From assembly GCA_963774415.1 (NCBI GenBank), contig CAVZEU010000001.1, forward strand, positions 186,001-250,000: a stretch of DNA of 64,000 nt. Reading direction: 5' to 3'. This document shows, in pieces, positions 1-8,416 of this stretch (its first letter is position 1; each line of letters begins with the position of its first letter). The translations under genes were made by a program, and so were the position numbers. The notes below the pieces were generated by a model that saw only the letters and a list, made by a program, of their open reading frames with translations, made no database searches and was not told the DNA's origin. This DNA is from SZUA-36 sp963774415. GTDB taxonomy: Bacteria > Pseudomonadota > Gammaproteobacteria > Xanthomonadales > SZUA-36.

Positions 1-450
1 GGTCCACGGCTGGCGGTGACCATTCCGTGGGGTGACGTATTCACCGCGCACGTCAGTACCGGCATCCCGGATGTCGAGGTTTACATGGCGGCCTCGCCGC
101 GGCTGATCAGACGCTTACGGCAGTTGCGCTTGTTGCAACCGCTGTTGCGTTGGAATTGGCTCCAGCAGAAGCTGAAAAAACGAATCGGTGAGAGAGTGCA
201 GGGGCCCTCGGCGGAGCAACGCAGGCACGCGCACATGGAGTTGTGGGGTCAGGTCGGCAGCGCTGACGGACGCACCGCAGCGGCGACGATGACGACGCCC
301 GATGGTTACGAAATCACGGTCACGGCCAGTCTCGGTATCGTCGAGCACCTGCTCGATCACGACGTGGAGGGCGGCTACTACACGCCTTCGTTGCTGCTGG
401 GTGAGGACTATGCCAGGCAGTTGCCCGGTGTGACCTGGCAAGTTGGCTGA
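1..450 (+). CDS. Saccharopine dehydrogenase-like NAD(P)-binding oxidoreductase, C-terminal part (partial)
   Basis: The reading frame is open from the first base and ends at 450, so only about the last 149 residues of a protein that starts outside the window are present. The tail reads GGYYTPSLLLG followed by DYARQLPGV, which matches the end of saccharopine-dehydrogenase-like / trans-acting enoyl reductase proteins, where G-x-YTPxxLLG closes the C-terminal domain. The N-terminal Rossmann domain that would settle the substrate lies upstream and cannot be seen. It is co-directional with the ilv operon but separated from it by 330 bases that contain a separate promoter, so it is probably not part of that operon. 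The family call is fairly safe; the reaction is unknown. Confidence 0.6.
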   Translation, partial: GPRLAVTIPWGDVFTAHVSTGIPDVEVYMAASPRLIRRLRQLRLLQPLLRWNWLQQKLKKRIGERVQGPSAEQRRHAHMELWGQVGSADGRTAAATMTTPDGYEITVTASLGIVEHLLDHDVEGGYYTPSLLLGEDYARQLPGVTWQVG

Positions 451-528
451 AGCGCCGCCCGTAAACGTGTTTGCGCCGGCCTGTCACCCGGGTTTTTGGA
501 TATTTTTATACTTTTTTCAAAAAAAGCG

Positions 529-557
529 TTGACATTGCTCGCCGAGTACGCGATAAA
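529..557 (+). promoter_or_regulatory. Sigma-70-type promoter of the ilv-leu operon
   Basis: A perfect -35 hexamer TTGACA (529-534) is followed after 17 bases by GATAAA (552-557), which matches four of six positions of the -10 consensus. An A/T-rich, T-tract-containing stretch (493-525) lies just upstream and could act as an UP element. Transcription would start near 564, which is also where the leader-peptide ATG lies. Confidence 0.65.
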
Positions 558-563
558 GCGTGC

Positions 564-698
564 ATGAACCTGATTAACCGTCAAGCGGCAATACGTACCG
601 GCGCCAACCTGGCCGCCCGGCAGCTCGCCGTTGACGTTTCTGTACTTCTGGTGCTTGTAATTCTCGGCTTGACAGGCGGGGTAGGTTTGATCGCATAG
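564..698 (+). CDS. ilvL: Branched-chain amino acid leader peptide (ilv attenuator leader)
   Basis: A 44-residue open frame starts with ATG at 564 and stops with TAG at 696. Codons 630-671 encode V-D-V-S-V-L-L-V-L-V-I-L-G-L, in which 11 of 14 residues are Val, Leu or Ile. This is the signature of a leader peptide whose translation senses charged branched-chain tRNAs. It is followed directly by a rho-independent terminator and then ilvC. No good ribosome-binding site precedes the ATG, and the predicted transcription start falls on or next to it, so translation may be leaderless. Stalling on the Val/Leu/Ile codons would leave the antiterminator strand at 676-689 free; a ribosome that reaches the stop codon would cover it. 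The function follows from this architecture and from known enterobacterial ilv leaders. Confidence 0.75.
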   Translation: MNLINRQAAIRTGANLAARQLAVDVSVLLVLVILGLTGGVGLIA

Positions 699-731
699 AA
701 CCAGACGACAGACAGAATACCAAAACCCCGC
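676..731 (+). promoter_or_regulatory. Antiterminator pairing of the ilv attenuator
   Basis: GCGGGGT (676-682) is the exact complement of ACCCCGC (725-731), and TTTG (686-689) complements CAAA (721-724) across a three-base bulge. The same ACCCCGC strand also forms the 5' arm of the terminator, and the terminator's 3' arm is a second copy of GCGGGGT (744-750). The two helices therefore exclude each other. The upstream copy lies inside the last codons of the leader peptide, placing it under ribosome control. Confidence 0.7.
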
Positions 732-758
732 AACCACAAGGAAGCGGGGTTTTTTTTT
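722..758 (+). terminator. Intrinsic terminator (attenuator) before ilvC
   Basis: ACCCCGC (725-731) pairs with GCGGGGT (744-750) around a 12-base loop. The A run at 722-725 lies opposite the U run at 750-758, so the helix can extend into the U tract. The element ends about 20 bases before the ilvC start codon, the classic position for attenuation of the operon. Confidence 0.85.
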
Positions 759-780
759 AGCATGGCAAAGGAAGTTATCG

Positions 781-1791
781 ATGAAGCTATTTACACAAGA
801 CGACGTTAAGAAGGATGCGATGGCCGGCATGACCGTTGCGGTACTCGGTTATGGCAGCCAGGGCCGGGCGCACGCGAAGAATTTGCGGGATTCCGGTTAC
901 AAGGTCGTTATCGGCGCCCGCGCCGGTGGCCCTACCGCCCAGTCCGCGGCCGATGACGGCTTTACCGTCATGGATTTCGACGCCGCGGCCGCCGCGGCGC
1001 AACTGGTTGCCATGCTGGTACCGGACATGGCGCAGCCAGCGGTGTTCGAACAAATACGGGACAATCTCGAAGCCGGAGACACCTTGCTCTTCGCGCATGG
1101 TTTCAATATCCATTTTGGTGCAATCGAGGCACCGCCGGATATCGATGTGATCATGGTCGCACCGAAGTCGCCGGGTGACCTGGTGCGGCGTCAGTACCAG
1201 GAAGGCCGCGGCGTGCCTTGTCTGCGGGCCGTTCATCAGGACGCCAGCGGTGAGGCAGGGGCCCGTGCGCTCAGTTACGCCCACGCGATCGGCGGCACGC
1301 GGGCGGGTGTGCTGGACACGACCTTTGCCGAAGAAACGGAGACCGACCTGTTCGGTGAGCAGGCTGTGCTCTGCGGCGGTGCGTCACAATTGATCCTGCA
1401 TGGTTATGAAACCCTGGTCGAGGCGGGCTACCAACCGGAGGCTGCTTATTTCGAATGTCTGCACGAACTCAAGCTGATCGTCGACTTGATGTACGAAGGC
1501 GGCCTCAGCAAGATGTACGAGTTCATTTCCGATACGGCCTCATACGGTGATTTGGTATCGGGCCCCCGCATCCTCGACGACAGCGTCCGGCAACGCATGC
1601 GCGAAGTGCTTGCCGACATACAAAACGGCAGCTTTGCCAGGCAGTGGATGGAAGAGTACCGCGCGGGCGGTGAGCGTTACCGGGATCTGCTGCAGCAGCG
1701 CCGCGCCCACCCGATCGAATCGATTGGCGCCAAGCTGCGCGCCCGCATGGCGTGGCTGACCGGTCGGCGCAAGGAAAAACAGGCCGCTTGA
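781..1791 (+). CDS. ilvC: Ketol-acid reductoisomerase (NADP+)
   Basis: Second common step of valine/isoleucine synthesis: isomerises and reduces acetolactate or acetohydroxybutyrate to the dihydroxy acid. At 336 residues it has the length of short (class I) enzymes. The Rossmann motif GYGSQG is at residues 23-28. Probable Mg ligands are D189 and E193 in ETDLFGEQ and E225/E229 in FECLHELK. The C-terminal SDTASYGD stretch (250-257) is typical. The active-site loop reads APKSPGDLVR, where class I enzymes usually have APKGPGHxVR; this is a small departure. The start is supported by AAAGGAA at 766-772. First gene after the attenuator, 12 bases before ilvG. Confidence 0.97.
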   Translation: MKLFTQDDVKKDAMAGMTVAVLGYGSQGRAHAKNLRDSGYKVVIGARAGGPTAQSAADDGFTVMDFDAAAAAAQLVAMLVPDMAQPAVFEQIRDNLEAGDTLLFAHGFNIHFGAIEAPPDIDVIMVAPKSPGDLVRRQYQEGRGVPCLRAVHQDASGEAGARALSYAHAIGGTRAGVLDTTFAEETETDLFGEQAVLCGGASQLILHGYETLVEAGYQPEAAYFECLHELKLIVDLMYEGGLSKMYEFISDTASYGDLVSGPRILDDSVRQRMREVLADIQNGSFARQWMEEYRAGGERYRDLLQQRRAHPIESIGAKLRARMAWLTGRRKEKQAA

Positions 1792-1803
1792 GGGCCAACG
1801 AGG

Positions 1804-3519
1804 ATGGCATCCGTGATCAAAACAGCTGACACACCCGCGACAGCCGGCCAGGCGGAAGCGACGCCCGTCCAGAGCGGATCGCAGTTACTGATCGAAGGCC
1901 TGTTACGCAACGGGGCCCGGCATATCTTCGGCTATCCGGGCGGTGCGATCATGCCGTTGTACGATGCCCTCGTCGGTTCCGGTTTGACCCACTACCTGTG
2001 CCGCCATGAACAGGCGGCGGCCCTGGCGGCCGACAGCTACGGGCGAGTGACGCGCAAGGCGGGTGTTTGCGTGGCGACGTCGGGTCCGGGGGCGACGAAC
2101 CTGGTCACCGGGATCGCCAACGCCTTTATGGATTCCTCGCCGATGGTCGTGATTACGGGGCAGGTGCCCGGGCCGTTGCAGGGCACCGATGCGTTCCAGG
2201 AAGTGGATATCTTCGGCATCACGTTGCCGGTGGTCAAGCACAGTTACGTCGTGCGTGAGGTGGGCGAAATTCCATCGATCATCGACGAAGCGTTCCAAAT
2301 CGCCGAATCCGGCAGGCCCGGCCCGGTCCTGATCGACTTTCCCAAGGACATTTCCGTTGCCATGCACCACGGCCCGGTTACGCCCGAGCGCTATCAATTC
2401 CGGCCCCCGGTGCCGGACCCAAGCAGCCTCAAGGCGGCCAACGAGATACTGGCCACGGCCAGGCGTCCACTGGTCATCGCCGGCGGCGGTATCGATATTT
2501 CCGACTCGGTCGGCGTTTTTCGGCAATTCATCGAACGCAGCGGCCTGCCGGTGGCGGCGACGCTCAGGGGGCTCGGCGCCGTCCCGACCGATGACCCGGG
2601 TTTCGTTGGTATGCTGGGCATGCATGGGAACGCCGCCGCCAACCACGCGGTGCAGAACTGCGATGTCCTGATGGTGGTCGGCGCCCGCTTCGACGATCGA
2701 GCGACCGGCCAGTTAAAGACATTCGCGCCCTCGGCGCGCGTGATCCACATCGACATCGATCCGGCAGAGATCTCGAAACTGCGTAAAGCGGACGTGGCCG
2801 TGGTCGGCGAACTGGGGCCGGCACTGGGTGCGCTGGGTCACGACGTGCATCCACGCGAGTCCTGGATACGCCAGTGCCGCGCATGGGTCAAGGAATTCGC
2901 CTGGCGTTACGATGCGCCAGGGGAAGGCATCTATGCGCCCCGGCTCCTGCGTGACCTGTCCAGGAGCGGCGAGGACAGCCCGCTGATCGCCTGCGACGTC
3001 GGCCAGCACCAGATGTGGGTGGCGCAGCACTGCTACTTTGACGATCCCTCGAAACACGTGTCTTCCGGAGGCTTGGGTACGATGGGTTTCGGGCTGCCGG
3101 CCGCGATCGGAGCCAAGGTCGCGCAACCTGAAAACACCGTGATCTGCGTGACCGGCGACGGTTCGATCATGATGAACATCCAGGAATTGGCCACGCTGCG
3201 ACGTTATGACATCGATGTCAAGATCGTCCTGCTGGATAATTCCGCGCTGGGGTTGGTCAGACAATGGCAGGAGATTTTCTTCGCCGGTAATTACAGCGAG
3301 GTCGATCTGTCGGACAATCCTGACTTTGGCGCAATTGCCAGGGCCTTCGGCATCCAATCGCGCTGCATCGACAAGCCGGCCGAGGTCGACGACGCCCTGC
3401 GCTGGTTGCTGGCCAGCGAGGGCAGTGCGCTGCTGCACGTGAAAATCGACCCGATGGAAAATGTCTGGCCGCTGGTGCCGCCGGGCCACGCCAACCACAA
3501 GATGATGAAAGCGAAGTAA
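1804..3519 (+). CDS. ilvG: Acetolactate synthase, large catalytic subunit
   Basis: ThDP- and FAD-dependent enzyme that condenses two pyruvates, or pyruvate and 2-oxobutyrate, in the first common step of branched-chain synthesis. The 571-residue length is normal. FGYPGGAIMP opens the N-terminal ThDP domain, E69 in RHEQ is the catalytic glutamate, and the ThDP-Mg motif GDGSIMMNIQELAT begins near residue 450. About 25 extra residues precede the conserved SGSQLLIEGL start, possibly a slightly extended N-terminus. Because the following small subunit is short and IlvM-like, the ilvG name is used, but ilvB or ilvI would be equally defensible. Confidence 0.95.
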   Translation: MASVIKTADTPATAGQAEATPVQSGSQLLIEGLLRNGARHIFGYPGGAIMPLYDALVGSGLTHYLCRHEQAAALAADSYGRVTRKAGVCVATSGPGATNLVTGIANAFMDSSPMVVITGQVPGPLQGTDAFQEVDIFGITLPVVKHSYVVREVGEIPSIIDEAFQIAESGRPGPVLIDFPKDISVAMHHGPVTPERYQFRPPVPDPSSLKAANEILATARRPLVIAGGGIDISDSVGVFRQFIERSGLPVAATLRGLGAVPTDDPGFVGMLGMHGNAAANHAVQNCDVLMVVGARFDDRATGQLKTFAPSARVIHIDIDPAEISKLRKADVAVVGELGPALGALGHDVHPRESWIRQCRAWVKEFAWRYDAPGEGIYAPRLLRDLSRSGEDSPLIACDVGQHQMWVAQHCYFDDPSKHVSSGGLGTMGFGLPAAIGAKVAQPENTVICVTGDGSIMMNIQELATLRRYDIDVKIVLLDNSALGLVRQWQEIFFAGNYSEVDLSDNPDFGAIARAFGIQSRCIDKPAEVDDALRWLLASEGSALLHVKIDPMENVWPLVPPGHANHKMMKAK

Positions 3520-3545
3520 TCGCCGAGGCTTGAGAGGAAGTGAAT

Positions 3546-3827
3546 ATGCAACACCATTTACGAATTCAGCTGCGCTCCAACGAGGGCGCCGTGCTGCGGG
3601 CCCTGGGGCTGATACAGCGGCGCGGATACCGGCTTGACAGCTGCAACCTCGCCGAAGCCAGCGGTGCGGGCAGGCGCATGGACGTCAGGGTCACATCCGA
3701 GCGCTCGGGCGCATTGTTGAAACGCCAGTTGGAGCGCCTCCACGACGTACTCTGGACAGATCTCGAGCAACCGGCGGAGCAGGTCGGGAATACCACGAAC
3801 ATTCGGTCTCTCGGCGGGAGCATCTAG
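3546..3827 (+). CDS. ilvM: Acetolactate synthase small subunit, IlvM-like (ACT domain)
   Basis: A 93-residue protein with one ACT-type fold: LRIQLRSNEGAVLRALGLIQRRGY is followed by a basic second half. Regulatory subunits of the IlvM type are this short, whereas IlvN/IlvH types are longer. The ATG at 3546 is chosen because AGAGGAAG (3533-3540) lies seven bases upstream; the GTG at 3540 overlaps that ribosome-binding site and is unlikely. It lies 26 bases after the large subunit. It should stabilise the catalytic subunit and tune feedback inhibition. The residues after about 75 are variable and offer little to identify. Confidence 0.85.
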   Translation: MQHHLRIQLRSNEGAVLRALGLIQRRGYRLDSCNLAEASGAGRRMDVRVTSERSGALLKRQLERLHDVLWTDLEQPAEQVGNTTNIRSLGGSI

Positions 3828-3894
3828 TGCCCCTGCAAAGTAAAAATTGCGGACCCAGCGCCCCATTGGGGTTTTGCAGCAAGGAGCAATATTC

Positions 3895-5439
3895 ATGAGT
3901 GAGAAAGTACATATTTTCGATACCACCCTGAGAGACGGCGAACAGAGCCCTGGCTTCAGCATGAGCCTGGGGCAGAAACTGCGTATTGCGCGGATGCTCG
4001 GCGAGCTGCAGGTCGATATCATCGAAGCCGGGTTTCCGGCAGCCTCGCCCGGCGATTTCGAGTCCGTGCGCGCGGTCGCCAGCGAGATCGAGGGCCCCGT
4101 CATCGCGGCGCTTTGCAGAACCGTGCCCGGTGATATCGAACAGGCTGCAAAGTCGCTGCAGCCTGCCGCGAAATCGCGTATCCACACGTTTATCGCCACC
4201 AGCCCGATTCACCGCAAGCAGAAACTGCAAATGAGCCGGGACGAAGTCCTGCGCAGCGCCGTCAAGGGCGTCGAGATGGCCTGCGCGCTGACTGATGACG
4301 TGGAGTTTTCCGCCGAGGACGGTATTCGTACCGAACGCAGCTTTCTCGCCGACGTCCTGCAGGCGGCAATCGAGGCGGGGGCCCGCACGGTCAACATTCC
4401 CGATACGGTCGGCTATGCGACGCCCGGTGAGATGACCGAGTTGTTTGCCTGGCTCAAAAACACGGTTCCGGGCATCGACAAGGTCTGCATGAGCACGCAC
4501 TGTCACAACGACCTCGGGCTGGCCGTGGCCAACTCACTGGCGGCGGTGGAAGGCGGCGCGCGGCAGATCGAGTGCGCGCTCAACGGGATCGGCGAACGCG
4601 CCGGGAACTGCGCGCTGGAAGAAGTCGTGATGGCGCTGCGGACACGCGCCGATCACTTCCCGTTCCACGTCGATATCGACAGCCGCCGCCTCGCCCCCGC
4701 GAGTCACCTGCTGGCGGCCGTCACCGGCAATTTCGTGCCGCGCAACAAGGCCATCATCGGTGAAAATGCGTTCGCCCACGAGGCCGGTATCCATCAGCAC
4801 GGCATGTTGGCCTCGCGCGATACCTACGAGATCATGAAGCCGGCCGATGTCGGCATGCTCGACTCCCAGTTGATACTGGGCAAGCACAGCGGCAAGCACG
4901 CGGTCATCGACCGCGCCAAGGCCATGGGTTACAAGCTCGAAGATCACGAGGTCGAGGCGGTGATGGAGCGTTTCAAGGAATTGGCGGACCGCAAGAAGCG
5001 CGTTTACGACTCCGACCTCGAGGCTATACTCACGGGCAACATGGCGGCTTCCGCCGGGCCCTGGTCACTGAGTTGGCTGAGCGTGGTCAGCCGCGTGCAC
5101 GGCGAGGCCGAACCCGCCGCCTCGCTGACGCTGGCTCACGAGGATGGAACGACGTCGACCTTCACCGGGGAAGGCGATGGTCCGGTGGACGCGATCGTAC
5201 AGGCCCTCGAGGGGGTAACCGGTTTCGATATCGAGGTCCTGAGCCTGGCCATGCGCAGCATTTCACTGGGTGAAGATGCCCAGGGCGAGGCCAGCATGCG
5301 GGCCCGCGTCGACGGCAAGGAGTACAGCGGCCACGGCCTGTCCACTGACATCGTTGCGGCCTGTGCCGACGCCCTGCTGGAGATCGTCAATCGCGCCACG
5401 CGTTATGCGGCGCAGCTGAAACAATCCAACGCCGCCTGA
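3895..5439 (+). CDS. leuA: 2-isopropylmalate synthase
   Basis: First committed step of leucine synthesis: acetyl-CoA plus 3-methyl-2-oxobutanoate gives 2-isopropylmalate. The protein has 514 residues. FDTTLRDGEQSPG near the N-terminus carries the metal-binding Asp and catalytic residues of the DRE-TIM barrel, and STHCHNDLGLAVANS is the HxH metal motif. The C-terminal part after about residue 390 is the LeuA allosteric domain that binds leucine. The ATG at 3895 is preferred because AAGGAG (3881-3886) precedes it and the conserved sequence begins right after; an upstream in-frame ATG at 3847 lacks both. A short GC hairpin (3861-3871) followed by four T lies in the 67-base gap before it. Confidence 0.96.
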   Translation: MSEKVHIFDTTLRDGEQSPGFSMSLGQKLRIARMLGELQVDIIEAGFPAASPGDFESVRAVASEIEGPVIAALCRTVPGDIEQAAKSLQPAAKSRIHTFIATSPIHRKQKLQMSRDEVLRSAVKGVEMACALTDDVEFSAEDGIRTERSFLADVLQAAIEAGARTVNIPDTVGYATPGEMTELFAWLKNTVPGIDKVCMSTHCHNDLGLAVANSLAAVEGGARQIECALNGIGERAGNCALEEVVMALRTRADHFPFHVDIDSRRLAPASHLLAAVTGNFVPRNKAIIGENAFAHEAGIHQHGMLASRDTYEIMKPADVGMLDSQLILGKHSGKHAVIDRAKAMGYKLEDHEVEAVMERFKELADRKKRVYDSDLEAILTGNMAASAGPWSLSWLSVVSRVHGEAEPAASLTLAHEDGTTSTFTGEGDGPVDAIVQALEGVTGFDIEVLSLAMRSISLGEDAQGEASMRARVDGKEYSGHGLSTDIVAACADALLEIVNRATRYAAQLKQSNAA

Positions 5440-5458
5440 GAAAGGGAGCGTGACGACC

Positions 5459-6418
5459 GTGATCAAGGCAACTGAACTTATCTGGCATAACGGGGAATTC
5501 AAACCCTGGCATGCCGCCACCACCCACGTGCTCAGCCACGCGCTGCACTACGGTTCCAGCGTGTTCGAAGGCATCCGCGTATACGAAAAGGACGGGCGGC
5601 CCCATGGTTTCCGGTTGCGCCAGCACATGCAGAGGCTGTTCGACTCCGCGCGCGTTTACCGCATCGCAATTCCGTACGAGATGGAGACGCTGTGCCGGGC
5701 CTGCGGCGAGGTCGTGGTTCGCAACGGCTTGCGCAGCGCCTACCTGCGCCCGATCGTCTACCGTGGCTACGGGTCGCTTGGCGTCGCCGCGCATGAATCA
5801 TCGCCGGTCGACGTCGCCATTGCCGCGATCGAGTGGGGCGCTTATCTCGGCGAAGAGGCCCGTGAGCAGGGCGCCCGCGTCTGCGTCTCGAGTTGGCAAC
5901 GGGTCGCGCCGAATACCATTCCGGCCGGCGTCAAGGCCGGGGGCAACTACCTCTCGAGCCAGTTGATCAGCATGGAAGCCCACCGGCTCGGATATGATGA
6001 AGGCATTGGCTTGGCGGCGGACGGCACGCTCAGCGAGGGCGCCGGTGAAAATCTCTTCATGGTCAAAGACAACTGCTTGCTGACACCGACGCAGTCACAA
6101 TCCATCCTGGCGGGGATTACGCGCGACAGCGTTATCAAGATCGCCCGTGCGCTGGGCCTGGAAGTCCGGGAACAACCGCTCTCGCGGGAAGCGCTTTACC
6201 TTGCCGACGAGTTGTTCTTTACCGGAACGGCAGCGGAGATCACGCCGATCCGGTCGGTCGATGACATCGATATCGGCAGCGGCGCGCGGGGCGAAATCAC
6301 CGCGCGGATCCAGAAGACATTTTTTGGCCTTTTCAACGGTGAGACCGAAGATGTCTGGGGCTGGCTGGAACCGATCAGCCAGTCGGCCGCGGACCTGGAG
6401 AACGTGGCCAATGCGTGA
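5459..6418 (+). CDS. ilvE: Branched-chain amino acid aminotransferase
   Basis: PLP enzyme (fold type IV) that transaminates the 2-oxo acids of Leu, Ile and Val. HALHYGSSVFEGIR, the PLP lysine in AGVKAGGNYLSSQL, SEGAGENLF and ELFFTGTAAEITPI are all family signatures. A GTG at 5450 is possible, but the AAGGGAG at 5442-5448 almost touches it; the GTG at 5459 has a ten-base spacing and starts with IKATELIWHNGEF, so it is chosen. The 3' end overlaps leuC. Its place between leuA and leuCDB puts the last step of the pathway inside the operon. Confidence 0.93.
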   Translation: MIKATELIWHNGEFKPWHAATTHVLSHALHYGSSVFEGIRVYEKDGRPHGFRLRQHMQRLFDSARVYRIAIPYEMETLCRACGEVVVRNGLRSAYLRPIVYRGYGSLGVAAHESSPVDVAIAAIEWGAYLGEEAREQGARVCVSSWQRVAPNTIPAGVKAGGNYLSSQLISMEAHRLGYDEGIGLAADGTLSEGAGENLFMVKDNCLLTPTQSQSILAGITRDSVIKIARALGLEVREQPLSREALYLADELFFTGTAAEITPIRSVDDIDIGSGARGEITARIQKTFFGLFNGETEDVWGWLEPISQSAADLENVANA

Positions 6419-7835
6419 GTCGGGGCCGCGCTCGCTGTTCGACAAACTCTGGGACAGCCACGTCGTCACCGCGGAGTCGCAGAACGCGCCTGCCGTGCTC
6501 TATATCGACCTGCACCTGGTCCACGAGGTCACTTCGCCGCAGGGCTTCGACATGTTGCGCGCCCGCGGCCTGAAGGTGGCCCGGCCGGAGCGGACGCTGG
6601 CGACGCTCGACCATTCGACGCCGACGCTGCCGGCGGACGCTTCGGGCAAGCGGCCGTACGTCAGTGAGCAGGCGGAAAAGCAGGTGAACGCACTGCGCGC
6701 CAATTGCGCGGAGTTCGGTATCGAACTGCACGACTTCGACAGCGGCCAGCGCGGCATCGTGCACGTCATGGCGCCGGAGACAGGCGCCACGCAACCGGGC
6801 ATGACCATCGTCTGCGGTGACAGCCATACCAGTACGCACGGCGCCTTCGGCGCGCTGGCCTTCGGCATTGGCAGCACCGAGGTCGGCTACGTGCTGGCGA
6901 CACAGGCCTTGTTGCAGCAACGGCCCGGGAGCATGCGCATCACGGTGACCGGTCAACTGGGCCCGCAGGTGACGGCCAAGGATCTGGCGCTGCATATCAT
7001 CAACCGGATCGGGGTCAACGGCGGCACCGGTTTCGTCATCGAATACGCCGGCTCCGCCGTCAGCCGTCTGGGCATGGAAGCACGCATGACCTTGTGCAAC
7101 ATGAGCATCGAGGCGGGTGCGCGGGCCGGTATCGTCGCGCCCGACGAGGTGACGATTGAGTACCTCCGGGGCCGGGACAGGGCGCCCGAGGGCAAGGCGT
7201 TCGATGCCGCCGCGCAACGCTGGCTCGAACTGGCGTCGGATGCCGGCGCCGTATTCGACCGGGAAGTGTTCGTCGATGCGGCCGAGGTCAAGCCCACCAT
7301 TACCTACGGTACCGACCCCGGCATGTCCATCGCGGTCGATGCAGGGGTTCCTGCCGCACGCACGGCCGGGGACCGCCATGCCCTGGAGTACATGGCCGTG
7401 GAAGGCGGCAAACCGTTGCTGGGGCACCCGGTGGATGTCGTATTTATCGGCAGTTGCACCAATGGAAGGATTTCCGATTTACGCGCCGCGGCCGAGATTC
7501 TACGCGGCAGGCGGGTGGCGAAAAATGTCCGTATGCTGGTCGTACCGGGCTCGGCCGCGGTGCGTAACCAGGCTGAAAAGGAAGGCCTGGACCGGGTTTT
7601 CATCGAGGCCGGCGCCGAGTGGCGTGAGCCGGGTTGCTCGATGTGCATCGCCATGAACGGCGATATCGTGGCGCCGGGCCAGACGGCGGTTTCGACATCC
7701 AACCGTAACTTCGAAGGCCGCCAGGGAACCGGAGCGAGGACGATGCTGGCCAGTCCGCCGACCGCCGCTGCCTGCGCCGTGACCGGTTGCGTAACCGACC
7801 TGCGCACCCTGGGCGCTGCACGGGAGGCCGTCTGA
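6411..7835 (+). CDS. leuC: 3-isopropylmalate dehydratase, large subunit
   Basis: Aconitase-family [4Fe-4S] enzyme that, with LeuD, interconverts 2- and 3-isopropylmalate. The 474-residue length is normal. SLFDKLWDSHVV opens the protein, GDSHTSTHGAFG is the aconitase signature, and the cluster cysteines are in GSCTNGR and GCSMC. The ATG at 6411 overlaps the end of ilvE by eight bases, which suggests translational coupling. Its stop codon overlaps the leuD start (TGATG). Confidence 0.96.
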   Translation: MRESGPRSLFDKLWDSHVVTAESQNAPAVLYIDLHLVHEVTSPQGFDMLRARGLKVARPERTLATLDHSTPTLPADASGKRPYVSEQAEKQVNALRANCAEFGIELHDFDSGQRGIVHVMAPETGATQPGMTIVCGDSHTSTHGAFGALAFGIGSTEVGYVLATQALLQQRPGSMRITVTGQLGPQVTAKDLALHIINRIGVNGGTGFVIEYAGSAVSRLGMEARMTLCNMSIEAGARAGIVAPDEVTIEYLRGRDRAPEGKAFDAAAQRWLELASDAGAVFDREVFVDAAEVKPTITYGTDPGMSIAVDAGVPAARTAGDRHALEYMAVEGGKPLLGHPVDVVFIGSCTNGRISDLRAAAEILRGRRVAKNVRMLVVPGSAAVRNQAEKEGLDRVFIEAGAEWREPGCSMCIAMNGDIVAPGQTAVSTSNRNFEGRQGTGARTMLASPPTAAACAVTGCVTDLRTLGAAREAV

Positions 7836-8416
7836 TGCAAGCCTTTGAACGCCTGACCGGCCGTGTTCTGGTGCTGCCCCAGGAGAATATCGATACCGAC
7901 CAGATCATACCGGCGCGCTTTTTGACCACGACCACGTTTTCCGGTCTCGGCGAACACGCTTTTGCCGACTGGCGCTACGACGGTGACGGCAATCCGCGCC
8001 CGGACTGCCCCCTCAATGAAGCGCGCGCCAAGGACAGCCCGATCCTCGTGGCCGGCCACAATTTCGGTTGCGGCTCATCGCGCGAGCACGCACCGCACGC
8101 GTTGCTCAATTTCGGATTCAAGGTCGTCATCTCTTCCGGGATTGCGGACATTTTTCGCAATAACGCCCAGAACATAGGGCTGCTGCCGGTGGTGTTGCCG
8201 GCGGCGCAGCACGCGCAACTCCTGCAAATGGACGGCCAGGAAATCACCGTCGATCTGCAGGCCTGCATGGTTACGGTCAGGGGGCGGCATGCCGACGCCG
8301 ACTTTCCGTTCCGGATCGATACATTCGCACGCCATTGCCTGTTGCGCGGCATGGATCGCCTGGATTACCTGCTAAGCCAGCGTGACGCCATCCGGCAGTT
8401 CGAGGCGATGCGATGA
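7835..8416 (+). CDS. leuD: 3-isopropylmalate dehydratase, small subunit
   Basis: Swivel-domain partner of LeuC, 193 residues. NIDTDQIIPARFL near the N-terminus and GHNFGCGSSREHAP in the middle are the defining motifs. GGGAGG (7822-7827) lies eight bases before the ATG at 7835. The gene overlaps leuC by one base and leuB by four, so the three leu genes are tightly coupled. Confidence 0.96.
   Translation: MQAFERLTGRVLVLPQENIDTDQIIPARFLTTTTFSGLGEHAFADWRYDGDGNPRPDCPLNEARAKDSPILVAGHNFGCGSSREHAPHALLNFGFKVVISSGIADIFRNNAQNIGLLPVVLPAAQHAQLLQMDGQEITVDLQACMVTVRGRHADADFPFRIDTFARHCLLRGMDRLDYLLSQRDAIRQFEAMR

Noticed and set aside
3861..3875. CCCC-ATT-GGGG hairpin followed by TTTT between ilvM and leuA, looking like a small terminator
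   Set aside because: The stem is only four base pairs with a three-base loop and four T; it would not terminate well and the flanking genes are co-directional parts of one operon.
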